This document shows positions 1-6,735 of a stretch of 13,103 nucleotides of DNA, piece by piece (positions within the stretch are counted from its first letter, which is position 1; each line of letters starts with the position of its first letter). The position numbers and the translations under genes are program-made. The DNA is from Chloroflexota bacterium (GTDB lineage Bacteria; Chloroflexota; Limnocylindria; QHBO01): positions 1 to 13,103 of the forward strand of contig JAOUHE010000037.1 of assembly GCA_029865285.1 (NCBI GenBank), given 5' to 3'. Under the pieces are notes generated by a model. That model did no database searches, was not told where the DNA came from, and saw only the letters and a list, made by a program, of their open reading frames with translations.

Positions 1-474
1 CCCGAGGTCGATTGTCTCGGTGCCGGCCTCGGCGACGATCTCCCTTGTCGCCTCCGAGACGACCACCTGGCCGCCATGGGCCACCGAGCAGATCCGGGCT
101 GCGCGGACCACGTCGATGCCGACGTATCCCTCGCTGCCGCGCTCGGGCTGTCCTGTGTGAATGCCGATCCTGACGCGCACCTCCGCCCCGTCGGGCCAGG
201 GCGCTGCCGCGAGTTGTCTCTGGATCTCGGCGGCGGCGCTCACCGCGTTGTGGGCGCTCTGGAACGCGACCATGAACGCGTCGCCCTGTGTGTCCACTTC
301 CCGTCCATCGAACCGGGAGAACACGTCCCGCAACAGACGCCGATGATTCTCCTGAACGCCGGCATACAGGGGGCCGAGCCGGCGAAGGAGCTGCGTTGAA
401 CCCTCGATGTCCGTGAACAGGAGACTGACGGTTCCCCCGGGGAGGTCGCCGCGCGGACGGCCGGGAACTACCAT
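1..474 (-). CDS. Class III adenylate/guanylate cyclase domain protein, N-terminal part (cut by window edge)
   Basis: The minus strand is open from an ATG at 474 to the window edge, giving 158 residues of a class III nucleotide cyclase catalytic domain. FTDIEGST (residues 20-27) carries the first metal-binding Asp (D22). DTQGDAFMVAF (61-71) carries the second (D65). GIHTGQP (104-110) and GYVGIDVVRAARI (116-128) are typical of the family. The domain would make cAMP or cGMP from the nucleoside triphosphate. In many cyclases a Lys precedes T-x-GD and helps choose adenine; here that position is Asp (D61), so base preference and activity are uncertain. Many high-GC bacteria have this domain at the N-terminus, followed by ATPase/TPR or LuxR-type regions, but whatever follows lies outside the window. 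The frame stays open upstream of the ATG, so the start is only probable. Confidence 0.85.
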   Translation of the reverse strand, partial: MVVPGRPRGDLPGGTVSLLFTDIEGSTQLLRRLGPLYAGVQENHRRLLRDVFSRFDGREVDTQGDAFMVAFQSAHNAVSAAAEIQRQLAAAPWPDGAEVRVRIGIHTGQPERGSEGYVGIDVVRAARICSVAHGGQVVVSEATREIVAEAGTETIDLG

Positions 475-613
475 CGGCTGAGTGTACGAGTCCCGTCGAG
501 TGGAGCGACCCGACAGGGATATTTTTCTGCCCTGCCCGGGTCGTGATACGCTCAATGGGCGCTGTGGGTCAGGCCTCTGCCAGGTCGGACGCCTGATTCG
601 AGCGCGAATGCGC

Positions 614-688
614 TGGGGTGTGGCCAAGCGGTAAGGCGCCTGACTCTGGATCAGGAGATCGAAGGTTCGAATCCTTCCGCCCCAGCCA
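614..688 (+). tRNA. tRNA-Gln (anticodon CTG), CCA encoded
   Basis: A full cloverleaf can be drawn. The acceptor stem is 614-620 (TGGGGTG) with 678-684 (CGCCCCA), with one G-T pair. The D stem is GCC/GGC at 623-625 and 635-637. The anticodon stem is CCTGA/TCAGG at 639-643 and 651-655, with loop CTCTGGA, so the anticodon is CTG at 646-648 and reads the Gln codon CAG. The T stem is GAAGG/CCTTC at 661-665 and 673-677, around TTCGAAT. The discriminator is G685 and the CCA end is encoded at 686-688. The gene stands alone, with no other tRNA within the window. Confidence 0.97.
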
Positions 689-691
689 AGC

Positions 692-713
692 CCAGGACAT
701 CACGAGTTCCTGG
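692..713 (+). terminator. Small hairpin just after the tRNA (possible 3' end signal)
   Basis: CCAGGA at 692-697 pairs with TCCTGG at 708-713 around a 10-nt loop, 4 nt after the CCA of the tRNA. There is no T-tract after it, so it is not a classical intrinsic terminator. It could mark the tRNA 3' trailer or be chance. Confidence 0.2.
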
Positions 714-733
714 CACGGAATTTCGTCCCGCAC

Positions 734-1073
734 ATGGACACCGAGCAGGCAACGCTGCATCCGGTCATGGAGCGCCTCCTTCGGGAACGCCACCCGCGGA
801 TTCCGCTCACCGACACCCACAACGAGATCCGTGGGCTGATCGACGCCCTCGGGGCGCTCAGCGAGCCTGCCGGCGTGGTCGGCGACGCATGGCTGTTGGA
901 AACTCGGCGCGCTCTCTACTAACTGTTCGCACTCCTCAAGGTCCACCTGGCGGAGGAGGAGCTGTTTGCGCCCGCCCTCGAGGAGGCACTGACGGATGCA
1001 GAGACTGACGGATGCAGAGGAGGTCGAGTTGGCGGCACAGTTGGAATTCGGCGTTCCGCCGAGGTCCAGCTAG
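734..1073 (+). pseudogene. Broken hemerythrin-like (HHE) domain gene
   Basis: From ATG 734 the frame gives 62 residues with THNEIRGLIDALGAL and end in RRALY before a TAA at 920-922. Past the stop the same frame continues LFALLKVHLAEEELFAPALEEAL. The HNEIR helix followed by H-L-x-E-E matches hemerythrin-like domains, which bind a non-haem di-iron centre through His and Glu. A second lesion follows: a perfect 16-bp tandem duplication (988-1003 and 1004-1019) shifts the frame. Removing one copy lets the frame run on as LTDAEEVELAAQLEFGVPP to a TAG at 1071-1073, giving a protein of about 107 residues. Two independent inactivating changes make it a decayed gene rather than one sequencing error. 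No good ribosome binding site precedes ATG 734. The family call rests on short motifs. Confidence 0.6.
988..1019 (+). repeat. Perfect 16-bp tandem duplication in the hemerythrin-like pseudogene
   Basis: ACTGACGGATGCAGAG occurs twice back to back (988-1003, 1004-1019). Sixteen is not a multiple of three, so the duplication changes the reading frame of the gene it lies in. It looks like a slippage-type mutation and may be recent, because the copies are identical. Confidence 0.9.
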
Positions 1074-1221
1074 CCCGACCCTTCCGCTGGTCCCTTCTGC
1101 CCGGCCTGGGATTCCTCCAGCGAATCATCGTGAGCGGATTCGCCTTGATCCGACGCGTCCGTGCCATCCGCCTCGACGGCGGGTGTCGGCTCGGGGGGAG
1201 CGGCATCCGGCCGTCCCTCCG

Positions 1222-2124
1222 CTACCGCGCCCGATCGCGCATGTTGCTTCTCCGCGTGGCAGTGCGGACAAGGCTCACCGAAGCCAGCAGGCTCAAGAGC
1301 AGGAGCCAGCCGCTCGCAGCGAATGGCAGTGGCGTGCGTTGCGGCTGGGCCGTGTCCGGGAGCGCACCCCCGTCGGTGGGTGTCACCAGGAGCACGATGT
1401 CCACGATCGCCGTCTCGCCAGTCAGATCGATGACACTCGATCCTGCGATCGAGACGGTGGCCGAATAGCCAAGGTCGGCGGCCTGCTGGAGGAGGGCGCG
1501 AGCCGTCGCATCGATGACCTCATCGGGCAGTGTGGCCGATCCGACGGTGACGTCGCCTCCCGGGAGCATGGTGACCGGGCCTGCGATCTCGGTTGTCGCC
1601 ACCAGCGAGATGGGTATCCCGGTGGAGGGATCCGAGGTGAACGTGATGCTGAGCGTTCCCCCGCTGTCGGCCGTGGTCTTCATCAGGGTCTCTAGCCCTG
1701 GAAAGGCGAAGACGAGAGACTCCGGCGTGATGACCCGGTCGCTGGTGAGATAGGCGCCCACGCCCGGACCGAAGGCGTCGGGGACCAGGGTCACAGGCCC
1801 TGTCACCGTGCATTCCGCGATCAGGGTCATTGCTGTGATCTCTCCCAAGTCGCGCGTCACCTGCAGGCAGACTGGCGCACCACTCGCCAGAAACGGCAGG
1901 TTGGTGTCGGCCGGTGGAACGAGGACGGCGTCGGCGGCGATGACCTCCGGCGTGCCATAGAAGCCGAAGGTGATGCTGCCTGGGGTCAGTGCCCCGGCGT
2001 CAGGGGCAACGTAGTCCACGAACAGCCCCGCTTCGATGTCGACCGTTTCGACAGCGGTCACGCTGGTCGCGCTCGTCAGAAGCAGGGCCAACGACAGTCC
2101 AGCGGCCCTATTCCAGGCGATCAT
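1222..2124 (-). CDS. Secreted protein with C-terminal LPxTA-like membrane/wall anchor, function unknown
   Basis: I do not recognise this as a named family. From the chosen start it begins with a signal peptide: a short basic n-region, a hydrophobic core (GLSLALLLTS) and a likely cleavage after an A-x-A-like site near SVTAVE. The body is about 240 residues, rich in T, V, G, D and P with alternating hydrophobic residues, which suggests beta-sandwich structure. It has two Cys, in PVCLQV and AECTVT. The C-terminus has LPDTA, a hydrophobic stretch (GWLLLLSLLASVSLV) and Arg-rich residues, the layout of a sortase or membrane anchor signal. An ATG at 2142 is in frame, but its upstream GGGAG is only 2 nt away. 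The ATG at 2124 has AGGAG 7 nt upstream, so 2124 is preferred. The stop is TAG at 1222-1224. An out-of-frame acidic stretch continues beyond it, noted under findings. Confidence 0.75.
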   Translation of the reverse strand: MIAWNRAAGLSLALLLTSATSVTAVETVDIEAGLFVDYVAPDAGALTPGSITFGFYGTPEVIAADAVLVPPADTNLPFLASGAPVCLQVTRDLGEITAMTLIAECTVTGPVTLVPDAFGPGVGAYLTSDRVITPESLVFAFPGLETLMKTTADSGGTLSITFTSDPSTGIPISLVATTEIAGPVTMLPGGDVTVGSATLPDEVIDATARALLQQAADLGYSATVSIAGSSVIDLTGETAIVDIVLLVTPTDGGALPDTAQPQRTPLPFAASGWLLLLSLLASVSLVRTATRRSNMRDRAR

Positions 2125-2131
2125 GCCGAGT

Positions 2132-2136
2132 CTCCT
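2132..2136 (-). promoter_or_regulatory. Ribosome binding site deciding the start of the anchored protein
   Basis: AGGAG on the minus strand lies 7 nt before the ATG at 2124-2122, and lies inside the alternative longer reading from ATG 2142. It favours the shorter start. Confidence 0.55.
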
Positions 2137-2247
2137 TTTCATGACTCCCGCCGGCCAGTGGCGGCCGGCCGGATTGTCACACGGCGCTCGCCTTCCACGT
2201 GGTGGCGGCGCGCATCGGTCGCCGGCCCTCGCGCGGTCGCGGGCCTG

Positions 2248-2451
2248 CTAGGGGGCGAGCTCATCCGCAGAGCCGTCTGGATCCGGCACGGATTCCGGCT
2301 CTACCGGAGCGGCATCCGGCATCGGACCCACCGGCCCATCTCGCTTGCTCGTCTCACGGTCTCGCAATTGGGCAAGCAGCGCCTCACGCCGGGCATCGGC
2401 CTGCGTGCGGGCATCGACCTCGTCGCGTTCCTGGGAAGCCCTGCGTTTCAT
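2248..2451 (-). CDS. Small charged hypothetical protein, 67 residues (doubtful)
   Basis: An unrecognised small ORF on the same strand as the anchored protein and upstream of it. The first 38 residues are rich in R, K, E, D and Q and look helical or coiled (for example DARTQADARREALLAQLRDR). The rest is an acidic Pro-rich tail with PDAAPVEPE. It has no Cys and no membrane segment. The composition looks more protein-like than the Arg-rich opposite-strand frames. No good ribosome binding site lies in front of the ATG at 2451. Its tail resembles an acidic frame at 1074-1221 in both codons and residues, which gives some support that it is or was coding. Confidence 0.4.
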   Translation of the reverse strand: MKRRASQERDEVDARTQADARREALLAQLRDRETSKRDGPVGPMPDAAPVEPESVPDPDGSADELAP

Positions 2452-2613
2452 CGTCTGCCGAGTCTACGCCTCACGGCCCTGACCCCCGCAGCCGCGGGCG
2501 TAACGAGGCGCGGATCTGCCACGGGTCCCAAGCCGGGGGGCCGGAGGTCACGTAGTTAAGGGTCCGCGCGGCACTCATCGGTCGGTACCTGCGCGCGCCA
2601 CCATACGCAAGCC

Positions 2614-4617
2614 ATGGGCAAACAGGAGGCCGTTCCGCCGTTCCCCGGAATCCCCGCCATCGTGGATGGGTCGGAGGCGATCGCCCACGTCGAGACACGG
2701 ATCAGCGAGGGTGCCTGCGCGTACCCGATCACCCCATCGACCACCATGGCCGCGCTGTACCAGGCAGCCGTGGCCGATGGCAAGACGAATCTGTGGGGCA
2801 CGCCGCTGCGGTTCCTGGAGCCGGAATCGGAGCATTCATCCGCCTCCGCCGCCGAGGGGTTCGCGCTGGCCGGCGGACGCGTTACCAACTTCACCGCCGG
2901 GCAGGGTCTGATACTGATGAAGGAGGTCCTGTACGTCATCGCCGGCAAGCGGCTCCCCGCCGTCTTCCACGTGGGAGCACGGGCCCTCACCAGCCAGGCG
3001 CTGAACATTCATGCGGGGCACGACGACGTGATGGGCGTGGCCGATTGTGGCTGGGGGATCCTCTTCGCCCGCAACGCCCAGGAGGCCGCCGACCTGACGG
3101 CCATCGCGCGACGCGCGGCCGAGGAGAGCGAGACGCCGATTCTGGTCTGCCAGGACGGCTTCCTGACCACCCATACCCTGGAGAACTCGCTCCTGCCCGA
3201 GGACGAGCTGCTCCGCGACTTCGTCGGCGACCCCCGCGCGCGGCTGCGCGACCTGTTCGATCCCGACGAGGCGCTCATGACCGGCGTGGTCGCCAACCAG
3301 GACAGCTACATGAAGGGACGCATCGCGCAGCGGGACTTCGCGCGACGCCTCAGCGAGTCGCTCGGCCGCGCCTACGCCGATTGGGGCGAGCTGACCGGCC
3401 GCCACCATGCGCCCATCGTGACCCACCGCTGCGACGACGCCGAGGCGGTCCTGGTCTCGATGGGCACGATCGCCGATACGGCGATCTCCGTGGTCGATCA
3501 CCTTCGAGGACAGGGACGCCGGGTCGGGTGCCTGGCCGTCACCTCCTTCCGGCCGTTCCCCGCGGCCCAGCTGGCCGCCGCGCTGCGCGACGTTCGGGCC
3601 GTGGGAGTTGTCGAGCGCACCGACGAACCGACCGCCGCGGATAACCCGCTCACGCGTGAGCTGAAGGCCGCACTGGCCGATGCAGCCGTCGACGGGGCCC
3701 CGCTGCCGCGGGTCGTCTCGGCTTCCGCGGGACTCGGGTCGCGCGACGTATCGGTGGGCGACCTGGCCGCTGTCTTCGACTGGTTGGCCGATACCGACGC
3801 GATGCGCCGAACCCCGCGGGCGGTGCTCGGTGTGGTCCACCCCGATGCCCTGACCCCGGTCGCCCTGGACCTCTCGCCTGCCGGCGCCTACAGCCTGCGC
3901 GGCCACTCGGTGGGCGGCTTTGGCTCGGTGACCACCAACCGGCTGATCGCGACCGTGGTGGCCGATCTGTTCGATCGGTACGTGCAGGCCTATCCCCGCT
4001 ACGGCTCGGAGAAGAAGGGGCTGCCGACCACCTACTACCTGACCATCGCCGAGGAGCCGATCCGCCAGCATGCCGAGCTGCAGCGGGTCGACTTCGTGCC
4101 GGTCAACGATGCGGCCGCGTTCCGCTACGGCGCTCCGCTGGCCGGCCTGGTGGACGGCGGCGCCCTCTTCCTGCAATCGGCCCTGACCGACGCCGAGGCG
4201 ATCTGGGCTGCCATCCCGAGTGCAGCTCGCGGCGAGATCGTCGCCCGCCAGATCCGCGTCTTCGCGCTCGACACCGCAGCGCTTGCCCGCGAGCACGCCC
4301 CTCGGCCGGACCTGGAGGTTCGCATGCAGGGTGTGGCGCTGGTCGGTGTCTTCCTGCGCATCGCGCCATTTGCCGCTCGGGCCGGACTCGACCGCGCGGC
4401 GCTGCTCGCGGCGGTGGAGCCCCGCCTGGAGCGCCTGTTCGGCAAGCGCGGCAGCGCCGTCGTAGCGGCGAACCTGGCCGTCATCGCGGCCGCCTATGAC
4501 TCTGTGATCGACGTGACCGCGGCGCTCGGCTCGGAGCGTCACCCGGAGGGGGACGGGCAGCCCCCCAGGTTGACCGGCGCCGACGCGCCGTTGCTCCTTG
4601 AGGAGGTGCTCCCGTGA
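2614..4617 (+). CDS. porA: Pyruvate:ferredoxin (2-oxoacid) oxidoreductase, fused alpha-gamma subunit
   Basis: This 667-residue cytosolic protein is half of a ferredoxin-dependent 2-oxoacid oxidoreductase, which turns a 2-oxoacid plus CoA into acyl-CoA, CO2 and reduced ferredoxin. The alpha (domain I) signature is YPITPSTTM (37-45), the substrate/TPP-facing loop. It is followed by EPESEHSSASAAEG and FTAGQGLILMKEVLYVIAGK (93-112), close to the SEAGA/FTASQGL region of PFOR. NIHAGHDDVMG (131-141) also fits. Domain II covers about 245-415. The gamma domain starts near RGHSVGGFGSVTTNRL (429-444). It carries no ferredoxin motif; those are in the second half, encoded at 5035-6735. Domain order across the two genes equals that of single-chain PFOR (NifJ). 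Pyruvate is the likely substrate, but other oxoacids cannot be excluded. ATG 2614 is the first usable start after an in-frame TAA, and no clear ribosome binding site precedes it, so this operon may be leaderless or start differently. Confidence 0.92.
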   Translation: MGKQEAVPPFPGIPAIVDGSEAIAHVETRISEGACAYPITPSTTMAALYQAAVADGKTNLWGTPLRFLEPESEHSSASAAEGFALAGGRVTNFTAGQGLILMKEVLYVIAGKRLPAVFHVGARALTSQALNIHAGHDDVMGVADCGWGILFARNAQEAADLTAIARRAAEESETPILVCQDGFLTTHTLENSLLPEDELLRDFVGDPRARLRDLFDPDEALMTGVVANQDSYMKGRIAQRDFARRLSESLGRAYADWGELTGRHHAPIVTHRCDDAEAVLVSMGTIADTAISVVDHLRGQGRRVGCLAVTSFRPFPAAQLAAALRDVRAVGVVERTDEPTAADNPLTRELKAALADAAVDGAPLPRVVSASAGLGSRDVSVGDLAAVFDWLADTDAMRRTPRAVLGVVHPDALTPVALDLSPAGAYSLRGHSVGGFGSVTTNRLIATVVADLFDRYVQAYPRYGSEKKGLPTTYYLTIAEEPIRQHAELQRVDFVPVNDAAAFRYGAPLAGLVDGGALFLQSALTDAEAIWAAIPSAARGEIVARQIRVFALDTAALAREHAPRPDLEVRMQGVALVGVFLRIAPFAARAGLDRAALLAAVEPRLERLFGKRGSAVVAANLAVIAAAYDSVIDVTAALGSERHPEGDGQPPRLTGADAPLLLEEVLP

Positions 4618-5045
4618 AGACCCGCATCACCGGCCCGACCGTCGGCGAGTTGATGAGCATCGAGCCCGTCACGATCGCGGATACCGAGACGGTCGCCGAA
4701 GCCGAGCGTCTGATGATCGATCGCGAGGTCACCGGGCTGCCGGTGGTAGACCGAGTCGGGCGCCTTATCGGCGTGCTGAGCCAGACCGATATCGTGCGCG
4801 CCCACGCGTCGGGCCAGTCGCTTGCCAACTGGCCCGGCCTGGCGGTCCGCCACCTGATGACCGCCCCGGCCCTGACGATCCGGCTCGACGAGACCCTGCT
4901 CACCGCCGCCCGGATGATGGAGCAGTACCACGTGCATCGGCTGGTGGTGGTCGCCCCCGACGGCGAGCACGCGATCGGCGTGATCTCGACGACCGATCTG
5001 GTCCGTGCGCTGGTCGAGATCCTGGAGGAGCTCGATGACCACTGA
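4614..5045 (+). CDS. Two-CBS-domain protein between the oxidoreductase halves
   Basis: This 143-residue soluble protein is made of two CBS domains and nothing else. CBS1 spans about 10-63 (VGELMSIEPVTI ... GLPVVDRVGRLIGVLSQTDIV) and CBS2 about 77-133 (VRHLMTAPALTI ... HRLVVVAPDGEHAIGVISTTDLV). Such pairs form a Bateman module that usually binds adenine nucleotides (AMP, ATP, NAD, SAM) and regulates a partner. The start is GTG at 4614, overlapping the TGA of the alpha-gamma gene by 4 bases (GTGA), with AGGAGG about 6 nt upstream. Its stop overlaps the next gene by 11 bases. It is therefore translated between the two oxidoreductase halves, which suggests that it regulates or scaffolds them; this is inference. 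The sequence does not show which ligand it binds. Confidence 0.93.
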   Translation: MKTRITGPTVGELMSIEPVTIADTETVAEAERLMIDREVTGLPVVDRVGRLIGVLSQTDIVRAHASGQSLANWPGLAVRHLMTAPALTIRLDETLLTAARMMEQYHVHRLVVVAPDGEHAIGVISTTDLVRALVEILEELDDH

Positions 5046-6735
5046 CCTGCGCAAGGAGGCCGGCGAGTCGAAGGAGGCTCACGAGTCGCGCCTGAGCGCC
5101 ACGCTGCCCCTCTTTGACGTGCATGGGTACGTGGACGACTTCAACCGCGCCATCGTTCCGGCATACAAGCGCGGCATCGCGGACGCGGAGCTGCCGGCGG
5201 ATGCAGGCGTCGCTCGCAGCATCATCCCGCCGGGGACTGCCGCCGTCCGCGACTTCAGCCACCTTGCGCCCCAGATACCCGAGCTGGATGCCGCGCGCTG
5301 TGTCGGCTGCATGACCTGCGTCAGCGCCTGCCCCGACAGCGCCATCATGGGGATCGCCCTGCCCGAGACCCAGCTCGACGGACTCGTCTCGACGTTCGCG
5401 GCGACGCAGCCGGACCCGGAGCTCGCCGGCGCCACGGCTCGCAGCCGTTTCGCCCGCACCACCAAGTACGCCGACGTCCCGGCCAAGCGCGGTCACGAGC
5501 CGGCCGGCTTCGGCATCTTCGTGGACCCGGTCCACTGCAAGGGCTGCGGCGAGTGCGTCGAGGTCTGCCACGCGCTCGGCTACGACGCACTGCGCATGGC
5601 CGACAAGGTCGCGCTGGAGGCATCGGGCGAGTCCACGCTGGATCGATTCAGTCGCGACATGGCCCTCTTCCGATCGCTTCCTCCAACGCCGGAGGCGTAT
5701 CGGAACGAGAAGGCGCTGGCCGACCTGATGCTGGGCGAGCACGCCTTCGGCTACGTCGGCGGTGCCGGCAGCTGTGCCGGCTGCGGCGAGGCATCGGCCA
5801 TCCGCATGCTGTTGGCGGCGACCCGGCAGGTCCATGGCCCGACTTCGATGGGGATCGTGGCCGCCACCGGCTGCAACACCGTGTACGGCAGCACCTATCC
5901 CTACAACCCGTTCCTGGTGCCGTGGACCAACTCGCTCTTCGAGAACGCCCCGGCCGATGCGATGGGGATCCGCGCCCGGTGGGACCAGGCAGGTCACCCG
6001 GAGCGCCGCATCTGGGCGCTCGGCGGCGACGGGGCGATGTACGACATCGGCTTCCAGGCGCTGTCGCGGATGGTCGCCTCGGGCGCCGATATCAAGGTGA
6101 TGGTGCTCGATACACAGGTCTACTCGAACACCGGTGGCCAGGCCTCGACCGCCAGCTTCGGCGGCCAGGTGACCAAGCTTTCCGCCTTCGGGCGCGAACT
6201 GCACGGCCGGCCGGAGCCGCGCAAGGAGCTCGGCCGCATCCTGATCGGCCACGGGGACGTGTACGTGGCGCAGACCACGCCGGCGCACATCAACCACTTC
6301 TACCGCGCCGTGATCGAGGCGAATGCGTATCCGGGCCCCGCGGTGGTGGTCGTCTACACGCCGTGCCAGCCGGAGCACGGGATCGCTGACGACTCGTCGA
6401 GCGCACAGGCCAAACTGGCGGTTACCAGCCGTGCCTTCCCGCTCTTCACCTACGACCCGCGACGCGGCGAGACGATCGCCGCGCGGCTGAGCCTGCAGGG
6501 CAACCCGGCACCCAAGGAAGACTGGTTCACCGCGCCGGACGGCACGGTGCAGGACTTCCTGTCATTCGCCCGCACCGAGGGCCGCTTCGCGCCGCACTTC
6601 ACGAAGGACGGACCCAGCGAGGAGATCCTGGCGACGCAGGCAGATCGGCTGGCGAACTGGCGCACGCTCCAGGAGATGTCCGGCATGGAGCCTGCTGCGG
6701 CGGTTGCGGCAACCGACGCCTCGGATCCGGGGTGA
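5035..6735 (+). CDS. porB: Pyruvate:ferredoxin (2-oxoacid) oxidoreductase, fused ferredoxin (delta)-beta subunit
   Basis: The second half of the oxidoreductase has 566 residues. The delta/ferredoxin part has two 4Fe-4S motifs: C89-C92-C95-C99-P and C168-C171-C174-C178. The second is followed by His instead of the usual Pro. The beta part holds GSCAGCGE (C247, C250), ATGCNT (C280) and CQPEHGI (C444), matching the four-Cys pattern of the third, TPP-proximal cluster of PFOR. The TPP/Mg motif is GDGAMYDIGFQA (D332) and ends at YSNTGGQAS (N365). It would decarboxylate the oxoacid on TPP and pass electrons through three clusters to ferredoxin. The GTG at 5005 extends the frame, but ATG 5035 has GGAGGAG just upstream and gives a sensible N-terminus. 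It overlaps the CBS gene by 11 bases. Confidence 0.93.
   Translation: MTTDLRKEAGESKEAHESRLSATLPLFDVHGYVDDFNRAIVPAYKRGIADAELPADAGVARSIIPPGTAAVRDFSHLAPQIPELDAARCVGCMTCVSACPDSAIMGIALPETQLDGLVSTFAATQPDPELAGATARSRFARTTKYADVPAKRGHEPAGFGIFVDPVHCKGCGECVEVCHALGYDALRMADKVALEASGESTLDRFSRDMALFRSLPPTPEAYRNEKALADLMLGEHAFGYVGGAGSCAGCGEASAIRMLLAATRQVHGPTSMGIVAATGCNTVYGSTYPYNPFLVPWTNSLFENAPADAMGIRARWDQAGHPERRIWALGGDGAMYDIGFQALSRMVASGADIKVMVLDTQVYSNTGGQASTASFGGQVTKLSAFGRELHGRPEPRKELGRILIGHGDVYVAQTTPAHINHFYRAVIEANAYPGPAVVVVYTPCQPEHGIADDSSSAQAKLAVTSRAFPLFTYDPRRGETIAARLSLQGNPAPKEDWFTAPDGTVQDFLSFARTEGRFAPHFTKDGPSEEILATQADRLANWRTLQEMSGMEPAAAVAATDASDPG

Noticed and set aside
569..946. Open frames on both strands across the tRNA (618-839 plus, 569-946 minus)
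   Set aside because: They translate the tRNA-Gln itself, giving peptides often mis-annotated as proteins (WPSGKAPDSGSGDRRFESF and RKDSNLRSPDPESGALPLGH). The plus-strand frame is explained wholly by the tRNA and the overlapping pseudogene.
1012..1695. Plus-strand frames across 1012-1695
   Set aside because: They are Arg/Ser-rich, overlap the pseudogene tail and the opposite-strand anchored protein, and show no motif. The first one starts inside the 16-bp duplication.
2158..2559. Plus-strand frames of 133 and 118 residues before the oxidoreductase operon
   Set aside because: Arg- and Pro-rich composition, no ribosome binding site and no motif. The minus-strand 67-residue frame in the same place looks more protein-like.
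2836..4542. 568-residue open frame on the minus strand opposite the alpha-gamma gene
   Set aside because: Low-complexity composition rich in R, G, H, Q and D, typical of antisense frames in GC-rich genes, with no recognisable domain. The plus strand has clear PFOR motifs throughout.
4900..6378. 492-residue open frame on the minus strand opposite the ferredoxin-beta gene
   Set aside because: An antisense shadow of a gene with intact Fe-S and TPP motifs. No start context or motif supports it.
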